A stretch of 64,000 nt of DNA from Dyadobacter sp. CECT 9275 (GTDB taxonomy: Bacteria > Bacteroidota > Bacteroidia > Cytophagales > Spirosomataceae), in the NCBI RefSeq assembly GCF_907164905.1, contig NZ_CAJRAF010000001.1:1902800-1966799 (forward strand), read 5' to 3'. The position numbers and the translations under genes were made by a program. Every line of letters begins with the position of its first letter. Positions within the stretch are counted from its first letter, which is position 1. Below are positions 54,046 through 62,777 of this stretch, one piece after another. The notes under the pieces were generated by a model, which was not told where the DNA came from, made no database searches, and saw nothing but the letters and a program-made list of their open reading frames with translations.

Positions 54046-55596
54046 TTATTGATAATAGTCTTCGCCTCTGATATTATCGTGTTTGGGCATGGGTAATTCG
54101 TCTGCAAACAGGCTGTCTTCATATTGATCCATATTTTTTTCCAGTATAGTCTGGATTGTTTTATAGTTGTAGATACCATAGCTTAAAGCCCTTTGGCACG
54201 CGCTGATCAGGCGTTGTTCACCAGCTTTCTTCGCAAAAGAGAGGATACCAATACAGGAGCGGTAGGCCTGTTCGGGATGCTGTTTGCGATCCAGGATTTT
54301 AAGAATATACAACCTGACATCTTCATGGATCGAGGAAGCCCACTCCAAGAATCGATCTGGTGTCCAGTCTGTTACGAAGCGGTGTGTACTGGCCAGATGT
54401 TCTTTATCGGTAGAATAATTATAGGGACTTTTAAGCCTTTTATGAAGGGCGATACGTTCGTAATGATAATATGCTTCAACCACAGAATTGGAATACAACA
54501 ACTTGACTTTCTTGCCGATAAACCGGTATGGGACACTATAATAGTGCTTGTCAACGCTCAGGCAGACATGTCCGTTCTTCATTACAGTGGCATGTAGCTG
54601 TTTTTTGAACTCATAATGCAGGATCGGAAGCGGGGCCAGAGCACTGCGCTCAATTTCTTCAAACTGGAGTCTGCGACTGTAATTACGGCCCCGAAGCAGT
54701 TGGTTATTATGAGCCTCGAGAGCAATCAATATAGCTGCGTTTAACTCTGTCAGTGAGTTGTAAACCTGCTTTCTTAAAGGCGCATAAATACGGCTGTAAA
54801 CGATTTTGACAGCACCTTCCACCAACGCCTTATCTCTTGGCCGGTAAGCGCGTGCAGGTAATATCGTAGTCCCATAATGATCAGCAAAATCGGCAAAGGC
54901 CTCGTTCAGCGTAGGTTCGTATTTATTGCTTTTTATAACAGCAGCTTTAAGGTTATCCGGAACAATTGCTGCCGGCACACCACCGATATAATGAAGTGCA
55001 TTCTCGCAAGCTGCGATCAGATCTTCTTTTTGCTGGCTACTGACTGCTTCCACGTAAGTGAGTTGACTCGCTCCCAGGATAGCCACAAACACTTCAACCT
55101 CAGTTAATTCACCAGTCTCTTTATCTACAATACTTAATTTAACACCTGCAAAATCGATGTACAGCTTATCGCCGGCCTTATGGTCCTGATGCATCACAGG
55201 GTTAACGCGGGCCTTCCATTTGGTCAGATGAAAGCAAAACTGGGTATAAGCAAATCCTTCCGGAAATTCCTTTTTATAGGCTTCCCAAAGCATATGACGG
55301 GTAACACCTGTCCGTTTTAATTCTTTGTCTATTTGCGGAAAACAACGTTGCAGATTCAACAATCTGTCTTGCGGTGGCTGCTGTTTAACCGTTCCGAAAA
55401 AGTCATCCAGCTCTTTATCATTCAGGCTGTTGATCTGTTCAAAGGTAAGTCCGCTCGCATCAAAAGTGGTCATGTACTTCTTAGCGGTATTGCGGGAAAC
55501 ACCTGTCTGTTCCGCTATCCAGAGCTTGCTGCGGCCCTGGCTGTACATCCGTAAAATCTGTCTTATTTTGCTCATGCTGATTGTCGAATTGGCCAT
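54046..55596 (-). CDS. istA: IstA-type transposase (element B)
   Basis: A 516-residue DDE transposase. ATG 55596 ('MANSTISMSKIRQILRMYSQ') chosen over a TTG at 55623. HTH 'KLWIAEQTGVSRNTAKKYMT'. Catalytic residues in 'KLYIDFAGVKLSIVDKETGE' (Asp), 'AAIVPDNLKAAV' (Asp) and 'YRPRDKALVEGAVKIVYSRI' (Glu). Intact. Confidence 0.95.
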   Translation of the reverse strand: MANSTISMSKIRQILRMYSQGRSKLWIAEQTGVSRNTAKKYMTTFDASGLTFEQINSLNDKELDDFFGTVKQQPPQDRLLNLQRCFPQIDKELKRTGVTRHMLWEAYKKEFPEGFAYTQFCFHLTKWKARVNPVMHQDHKAGDKLYIDFAGVKLSIVDKETGELTEVEVFVAILGASQLTYVEAVSSQQKEDLIAACENALHYIGGVPAAIVPDNLKAAVIKSNKYEPTLNEAFADFADHYGTTILPARAYRPRDKALVEGAVKIVYSRIYAPLRKQVYNSLTELNAAILIALEAHNNQLLRGRNYSRRLQFEEIERSALAPLPILHYEFKKQLHATVMKNGHVCLSVDKHYYSVPYRFIGKKVKLLYSNSVVEAYYHYERIALHKRLKSPYNYSTDKEHLASTHRFVTDWTPDRFLEWASSIHEDVRLYILKILDRKQHPEQAYRSCIGILSFAKKAGEQRLISACQRALSYGIYNYKTIQTILEKNMDQYEDSLFADELPMPKHDNIRGEDYYQ

Positions 55597-55780
55597 ACCT
55601 TTTACACGATTGGTTCGTGCCAAAAATATGGTTGATTCTACAGCATTTTCTAATCTCTCAGGTGGTCAGTTTACTCCGGAATCAGGTGGTCAGTTTGATC
55701 CGAAATGGGGTGGTCAATTTCGCCCGGAACAGGTGGTCAGTTTAAACCGAATTGGGTGGTCAGTTTCACCGAATTTTCCA

Positions 55781-56375
55781 GCATGACATTCAATATCAGT
55801 CTTGAAATACGACCATTTCCGTCAGGAAATGGATGGATGGCCAATAGTCGGTAATGAAAGTATGTTATTATAACTAAAGGATGAAGCTCACTATCTTCTT
55901 GTAAGGTTTTAAATTCCTCAATCAACTTATCTAGGTTGGACTGGATATCTTGATATCTTGGGAATCGATGTGTAAGCCCGCTTTGATCGATAAGAAAAGC
56001 ATCAGACTGTCGAAAGTGATATTCGGAAAAAAGGATTTCGTAAAATAATTGTATGTCTATTACCTCGATGGGCTTTTTAACTAAATCAAACATAAATATA
56101 GTACATGCGTACTTTCTGCCGATGTCTAAATATATTTCCTTTTGTACTTCGATAGCATTTTCTATATTACTACCAAGAATAGTGGAAGATTTTCTGATTT
56201 CCTCTGCGGGATCTTTCCTACTTTCTGCGTTTAAAGATGCTAAATACTGGGCTATGTTAAGTTGAAAATTTGACCTTACAACTGACATAACTGGATCATA
56301 TTTATCTAGTTCCAGAATGTCTTTGATGTACACATTTATCGGTTCGAATTTGTCAGAGTAAATATTTAAATTCAT
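55781..56375 (-). pseudogene. Fic domain protein, C-terminus cut off by IS21 element B
   Basis: A Fic protein starting at ATG 56375 with the core motif 'IHPFPDGNGRISRLILNVML'. Its native sequence ends at residue ~198, where the IS21-B end begins; the frame continues 15 codons into the IS. About 100 or more C-terminal residues of a usual Fic protein of this type (300-370 residues, often with a winged helix) are missing. The AMP-transfer motif itself survives, so some activity cannot be excluded. Confidence 0.85.
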
Positions 56376-56667
56376 CCAGTGGTTGTTTAGTTGTGAACTT
56401 ACTTACTAGTTATATTGAGTCTCCTTACGGTTATAATCAAGAAGCTTGATTTTGTAAAATTATTATTTTTAAAGGCCAGGGTCATTAAATTACTTCAAAA
56501 GATCTAGATGCCTTATCTATATTGCTTTCAGCAGAGTACCCCGGCTGAATCGAGAGCTTAATTTGTCTCATTTCTAGTCAAAATCAAAATTTTGTTTTAG
56601 GACACCCTTAAAACAGACTATTTTACAGAGCAGGAGCAAACAACCCTTTACGATTTTATCAAATTAC

Positions 56668-59044
56668 ATGAATAATACAGTACACAATAAGCTTGTTTCT
56701 TTTATCTGGTCCATTGCAGACGATTGTCTGCGTGATGTATATGTGCGTGGGAAATATCGGGATGTAATTCTTCCAATGGTAGTATTGAGGCGGTTAGATG
56801 CGTTACTGGAACCTACTAAAGAAGCTGTGATGGAGGAATTGGCGTTTCAAAAAGACGAAGCAGGTTTCACCGAATGGGATGAAAACGGACTGATGCAGGC
56901 TTCGGGTTATGTATTTTACAATACGAGTCCATGGACTTTGCAGCGACTGCACAGCACTGCCACCAACAGCCAGCAAATTTTACAAGGTAATTTTGAAGAA
57001 TATCTCAATGGTTTCAGTGCCAATGTGAAGGAGATCATTGACAAGTTTAAGCTGAAAAGTCAGGTGCGGCACATGGCCAGTAAGGACGTGCTGCTGAACG
57101 TACTGGAAAAATTTACTTCTTCTTACATCAACCTGACGCCTTTTGAAAAGGTGGACCCGGATGGTCGCAAGCTACAGCCGCTTTCCAATTTAGGAATGGG
57201 TTATGTTTTTGAAGAGCTGATCCGGAAATTCAACGAGGATAATAATGAGGAAGCCGGGGAGCACTTTACGCCGCGTGAAGTGATTGACCTGATGACGCAT
57301 ATTATTTTTGATCCGATCAAAGATAAGCTGCCGCCAGTGATGACGATCTACGATCCTGCTTGTGGAAGTGGTGGTATGCTCACGGAATCTCAGAATTTTA
57401 TCAAAGATGAAGAGGGCGAGATCCGCGCAAAAGGTGATGTGTATCTGTATGGCAAGGAAATCAACGACGAAACGTATGCAATCTGTAAGTCGGATATGAT
57501 GATCAAGGGCAACAATCCGGAGAATATCCGGGTGGGCTCTACGCTTTCTACGGATGAATTTGCCGGAACGAGTTTTGATTTTATGCTGTCCAACCCGCCT
57601 TATGGGAAATCCTGGGCGAGTGAACAGAAGTATATCAAGGATGGAAAAGATATTATTGATCCGCGTTTCCAGATCAAACTGAAAGATTACTGGGGCGTGG
57701 AGGATGATGCGGATGCTACGCCGCGTTCGTCGGACGGCCAGCTGCTTTCCTGATGGAAATGGTTTCTAAAATGAAATCGAAAGAGAAAAGCGTAACTGGC
57801 TCGCGCATTGCGTCTGTACACAATGGTTCGAGCTTGTTTACGGGTGATGCTGGTGGCGGGGAGAGCAATATCCGCCGTTATATTATTGAAAATGATTGGC
57901 TGGAAGCGATTGTGCAGTTGCCCAATAACTTGTTTTACAATACCGGCATTACGACTTACATCTGGATTTTAAGCAATAACAAAGCACCGCACCGCCAGGG
58001 AAAAGTGCAGCTTATTGACGCCGGACAGCTTTACCGCAAGCTTCGCAAAAACCTGGGTAACAAAAACTGTGAATTTGCTCCTGAGCACATCAAAGAGATT
58101 GTGCAGGTGTACACCAGCTTGGAAGCAATCGAACGCCAAGGCGATGATGGTATTGCTTCACAGGTTTTTGAAAATGCCGATTTTGGTTATTACAAAGTGA
58201 CCATCGATCGGCCAAAACGCCTGAAAGCACAGTTTACCGAAGAACGCATTGCTGACCTCCGTTTCGACAAGTCCTTACGCGAACCCATGACCTGGGCATA
58301 TACAGAATTTGGAGAAGAAGTGTACACCAATCTCGCAGCACACGAAAAGGCGATTTTGGATTACTGTGAAAAAAACGACCTGAGCCTGAACGCCAAACAA
58401 GCCAAAGCCCTCACCAGCAAAGATACCTGGCAAAAGCAGTTGGATCTGTTGAACAATGCGACGGATTTGCTGGCGGCAATGGGTACAGCAGAATTTAGCG
58501 ACTTCAATATTTTCAAGGAAAAAGTAGATGCCGCTCTTAAAAGCAAGGTGCCAAACTGTCTTCTTCTGAAAAGAACGCAATCCTGAATGCAGTGAGCTGG
58601 TATGATGCCGGGGCCGAAAAAGTAGTGAAAGGAATTACCAAACTGCCGGGTGAAAAACTGGAAAAGCTGTTGGATTACCTAAACTGTACAGAAGAGCAAC
58701 TATCCGACCATGGATATTTTCCAACCAATAAAAAAGGCGAATACCTGCAATACGAAACGGAAAGCGATTTGCGGGATACGGAGAATGTAACGCTTAAAGA
58801 GAATATATACGAGTACTTTCTACGCGAAGTAAAACCCCACGTGGAAGAAGCCTGGATATCATTGGATGCTACCAAAATTGGTTACGAGATCAGTTTCAAT
58901 AAGTATTTCTACCGCCACAAGCCTTTGAGAAGTATTGAAGAGGTGGCTGCTGATATATTGGCTTTGGAAGCGGAAAGTGATGGGTTGATTCGGGAGATTT
59001 TAGCTATGGGTGAAGGTGTGGACGTTTTAAATGATCATATTTGA
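56668..59044 (+). pseudogene. hsdM: Second type I methylase HsdM, two frameshifts
   Basis: Three frames join into a ~790-residue HsdM: 'SIADDCLRDVYVRGKYRDVI', 'EHFTPREVIDLMTHI', SAM motif 'YDPACGSGGMLTESQNFI', catalytic 'FMLSNPPYGKSW'. One base is missing near 57745 (CTTTCCTG; CTTTTCCTG would give 'QLLFLMEMVSKMK') and one near 58546 (GCAAGG; GCAAAGG would give 'SKGAKLSSSEKNAILNAVSW'). Both are short homopolymers. The long C-terminal part is normal for this HsdM subtype. Either sequence errors or recent loss of function. Confidence 0.88.
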
Positions 59045-60326
59045 TGTTTGAGAAATATAGTGAGTACAGGGATTCGGGCGTAAAATGGTTAGGAGAAGTT
59101 CCAAAGAATTGGGAGCTAACTCGATTGGGGACAAGATTTGAAGAAAGGCGCACAAAAGTTTCTGACAAAGACTTTGCACCTCTTTCAGTAACTAAAAATG
59201 GAATTTTGCCGCAACTTGACAGCGCGGCAAAAAGTAATGATGGAGACAACAGAAAGCTCGTTAAGTCAGGAGACTTTGTTATTAATAGTCGGTCAGATAT
59301 AAAGGGATCAAGCGGTGTTTCAAATCTGGATGGCTCAGTTTCTTTGATAATATTGTGATGGAGCCAAAGAATCTAAATTCAAAGTTTTGTCATTACTATC
59401 TAAAAAGTTATTCTTTCATCGAAGAGTTTTATCGAATGGGACATGGGATCGTTGCTGACCTTTGGACTACACGATATGATGAAATGAAAGCCATCATTGT
59501 GGCAATTCCATCCCTCGCCGAACAAACCACCATCGCCAATTTCCTCGATCGTAAAACGGCCCAAATTGACCAGCCATTTCCATCAAAGAAAAACAAATAG
59601 AATTACTCAAAGATCGCAGGCAAATACTGATTCACAATGCTGTTACGCGGGGGTTAGATCCGGATGTGAAGATGAGGGACTCGGGAGTAGAATGGATTGG
59701 GGAGATTCCGGAGAATTGGGAAGTGAAGAAATTGAAATATTTTTCAGTTGTTCAAAGTGGAATAACATTGGGTAAAAGTTACGTATCTAAGAATGTTATA
59801 ACCTACCCATATTTGAGGGTTGCAAATGTACAATCAGGTTATTTTAATCTTGATCAAATGGCTGAGATTAGTATGCCTAAAAGAGAAGCGGATAAATATT
59901 TAGTTAGAAAAGGAGACATTCTGGTGACGGAAGGTGGAGATTTAGATAAGCTTGGAAGAGGTACAGTTTGGAATGGAGAAATTGAAAATTGCTTACACCA
60001 AAATCATGTTTTGCGGTTCGGGTAGATACTTCTGTAATCTCGCCCCAATTTGCCTCTATATTAATGGAATCAGATTATGGTAGAAAATATTTTACCAATA
60101 CAGCAAAAAACAACCAATCTAGCTTCTACTAATAGCACGAAACTTGGAAATTTTCCTGTTATCATTGCTCCGAAGGAAGAGAGAGAAGCAATCTTTGAAT
60201 ACTTGAAGGATGTCACCAGCAAAATTGCCACCGCCATTTCCCTGAAAAAAAGAGATTGAAAAATTAAAGGAGTACAGATCGACTTTGATTAATAGTGCGG
60301 TGACGGGGAAAATAAAGATCGCCTAG
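59044..60326 (+). pseudogene. hsdS: Second type I specificity subunit HsdS, five frameshifts
   Basis: Pieces in all three frames give a ~425-residue HsdS with two recognition halves: 'YRDSGVKWLGEVPKNWELTR' and 'MRDSGVEWIGEIPENWEVKK', each ending in 'IANFLDRKTAQID' or 'IFEYLKDVTSKIATAIS' helices, and a final 'STLINSAVTGKIKIA'. Lost bases lie near 59349 (A), 59571 (G) and 60016 (G), and extra A near 60106 and 60250. The start overlaps the hsdM stop by one base. As read, no full HsdS is made. Confidence 0.85.
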
Positions 60327-60369
60327 AATTCAATAACAATTACAAATCCTCCATAAAACTACCTTTAAA

Positions 60370-61909
60370 ATGCGCATTAAATCTCTACGTCTTAAAAACT
60401 TCCGGGGTTATTACAACGAAACCTCCATTGACTTCGATGACTTGACTGTAATTGTTGGCAAAACGATATCGGAAAGTCTACCGTGCTGGAAGCTTTGGAT
60501 ATTTTCTTCAATGATGGTAAAGGGGTTGTAAAACTCGACAAAGACGATGTAAACAAGACTGCACTAGCTGCCGGGATACTAATATATCAATTGCCGTGCT
60601 CTTTGATGATTTGCCAGCTTCGGTGGTGATTGACAGTTCTTACGAAACTACGCTCGAAGGCGAATATTTGCTTAATTCTGATGGGTGTTTGGAGGTGATC
60701 AAGAGGTATCCAAATGCGGGCGCTGCCAAAGTATTCGTCAATGCAAATCATCCCAATAACTCTAATTGTGCAGATTTGTTGGTTAAGAAGAACGCAGAGT
60801 TAAAGAAAATAGTCAAAGACAATAGCATAGAATGCTCGAATCAATCTGTAAACGCGGAGATGCGATCGGCTATTTGGAATCACTTTGCCGAAGACTTGCA
60901 ACTTGGAGAGATTGAGCTTGACGTAACCAAAGGAGATACAAAGGATATTTGGGAAAAGCTGCAAACGTATTTACCGCTCTATACACTATTCCAGTCCGAC
61001 AGAAAGAATAGCGATAGCGACAGTGAAGTACAGGATCCACTCAAAGAGGCTGTGAAGCAGATCATGGCAGATGCCACGATTACTGCTTTATTGGCAGATG
61101 TCGCTGAGCGTGTTGAGCAACGCCTGATAGATGTTTCCAATAGCACTTTGGAAAAGTTACGGGAAATGAATCCGGAAGTCGCCTCGTCGTTAAAGCCGAT
61201 AATTCCTCCCGCCAACGCTCTGAAATGGGCTGACGTGTTTAAATCAGTTTCGATAACCGGTGATGAGAATATTCCAATCAATAAAAGAGGGAGTGGAATC
61301 AAGCGGCTTGTGTTATTGAACTTCTTCCGAGCAGAGGCAGAGCGAAGGCAGCAGCAAGGCAATTCGAGATCAATCATTTATGCTATTGAAGAGCCTGAGA
61401 CGTCACAGCATACGGACCATCAAAAAATGCTAATCAGAGCTTTTAAGCAGTTGGCTAGTGCTGCAAACACGCAGGTGTTACTTACGACCCATAGTTGTAC
61501 AATTGTCAAAGGGCTCAATTTTGACCATCTGAGATTGGTTTCAATTGATGCAGTTGGAAGCAAATGCATTGAAAGTATTATACCTCATCAATTACCGTAT
61601 CCGTCATTAAATGAAATTAATTATATAGCATTTAGAGACTTGACGGAAGAATACCACAATGAGCTTTATGGATATATTGAAGCTGAGGAGCTCCTTGGCG
61701 CATATAGATTGGGAAAACAAACCGTTACGTACAATAAGATATTTAGAAACGGTACGGTCGGTCCGACTCCTGTAATATTGACAGAGTACATAAGACATCA
61801 GATTCACCACCCTGAGAATGCAAACAACATAAGATATACCTTTCAACAACTTACTGACTCGGTTGATTTGATGAGAGGCTTTATTGTTGCCAGCCGGGCG
61901 AGCATTTAA
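60370..61909 (+). pseudogene. AAA_15/OLD-like ATPase with HEPN-like C-terminus, two frameshifts
   Basis: A ~510-residue ATPase in three frames. Start ATG 60370 ('MRIKSLRLKNFRGYYNETSI'). Restoring an A near 60465 gives Walker A 'VGKNDIGKSTVLEAL', and a G near 60578 gives 'AAGDTNISIAVLFDD'. From 60596 the frame is open: Walker B 'IIYAIEEPETSQHTDHQKML' and 'TQVLLTTHSCTIVKGL'. No TOPRIM nuclease motif follows. The last ~110 residues ('EEYHNELYGYIEAEELL', 'EYIRHQIHHPENANN') carry an RX4H motif as in HEPN RNases. A defence effector is inferred. It sits between hsdS and hsdR. Confidence 0.78.
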
Positions 61910-61997
61910 CGTTTTGGAAAGATTGACAGTTCTACATCTGATTAATTGCTGGTAATCATAGCAATCAAAAATAAATGGATCAAACTCCAAAACAACA

Positions 61998-62577
61998 TGA
62001 CTGACGGGACGAATTATACACCTTCAATTGACGAGAATCTGCTAATATTGCAGAAAAAGATCTTTTGAACTTATATGAGGCTAGTGGTATTGCGAAATCT
62101 GAAATCATGATTCAGGAACTGGACGAGGAAGCTGAGTTTGATATAAGTCTGATTCTGAACATTCATAGGACTGCTTTTGGTGAATTGTATGATTGGGCAG
62201 GAAAATGGAGGACGATAGAAGTTCAGGTTGGGAAGTTAACTCCACCTCATCCATCACAAGTGCCGAACTTGATGTACCAGTATGCAGATGATGTAAATTA
62301 TAGATTGAAATTTGTACAGGAAAAGGTTGAAGTCGCGGAGTTGTTAGCCTATTTACATCACCGCTTTGTATGGATTCATCCTTTCAATAATGGAAACGGA
62401 CGCACCGCCCGCTTACTTCTAAATGCGGCGGCGATGCTAAAAGGATTTGAACCGGTACAATTGTATCACAGAGAAGGGGAAGCTAGAAAAGAGTATATTC
62501 AGGCCTTACGAAAAGCGGACGGAGGCGATGCTCATGGACTTACAAACCTAATTCTTAATGAACTCACGGCCTTTTAA
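61998..62577 (+). pseudogene. Fic family toxin-like protein, one frameshift near the start
   Basis: A ~193-residue single-domain Fic protein. The start ATG 61998 ('MTDGTNYTPSIDEN') is in another frame from the body, which opens before 62065; an added T near 62038 joins them as 'SIDENSANIAEKDLLNLYEA'. Core motif 'FVWIHPFNNGNGRTARLLLN' and flap 'LTPPHPSQVPNLM' are complete. It resembles class I Fic toxins that need a separate antitoxin, and the small convergent gene 62548-62733 could be that. The body could also be made from TTG 62065 alone. Confidence 0.85.
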
Positions 62578-62733
62578 TTCTGCTTCACGTAGCAGCGCAA
62601 TGACGATAGCCTGTATCTGTGGCTGGGGAACTTCCTGATTTTCCAACGCCATGCTACCGCTAACCATATCGGTGACCATGGATGTAACATATGCCTTCTG
62701 GCGCAGCTTGGAATATTTTTCAAATAATTTCAT
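62548..62733 (-). CDS. Small VbhA-like antitoxin candidate
   Basis: A 61-residue helical protein starting at ATG 62733, tail-to-tail with the Fic gene and overlapping its end by 30 bp. It contains 'SGSMALENQEVPQPQIQAIV', in which S-x-x-x-E-N matches the [S/T]xxxE[G/N] motif by which VbhA-type antitoxins block the Fic ATP site. Pairing with the Fic toxin is inference. The usual gene order is antitoxin first on the same strand, so the opposite orientation is unusual. Confidence 0.6.
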   Translation of the reverse strand: MKLFEKYSKLRQKAYVTSMVTDMVSGSMALENQEVPQPQIQAIVIALLREAELKGREFIKN

Positions 62734-62777
62734 ACCTTCAAATATAACCTAATTTTAGTAATTTCTAAAACCTCCTG

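Larger units (their letters stand above)
53156..55780 (-). mobile_element. Complete IS21 family element B (copy B2)
   Basis: 2625 bp. The 26-base ends align without gaps: left TGGGTATTTCGG followed by AGAAGTTGACCACC, right (complement) TGGAAAATTCGG followed by TGAAACTGACCACC. Both ends carry repeated GGTGGTCAATTTG-like motifs (about two on the left, five on the right). It encodes intact istA and istB. No target duplication is seen: its left neighbour is the broken B1 copy and its right neighbour is a truncated fic gene, which fits recombination or deletion after insertion. Confidence 0.92.

Noticed and set aside
55660..55780. Repeated GGTGGTCAGTTT units, possible iterons or CRISPR
   Set aside because: They are the multiple terminal repeats of IS21 element B; the left end has the same motif in reverse.
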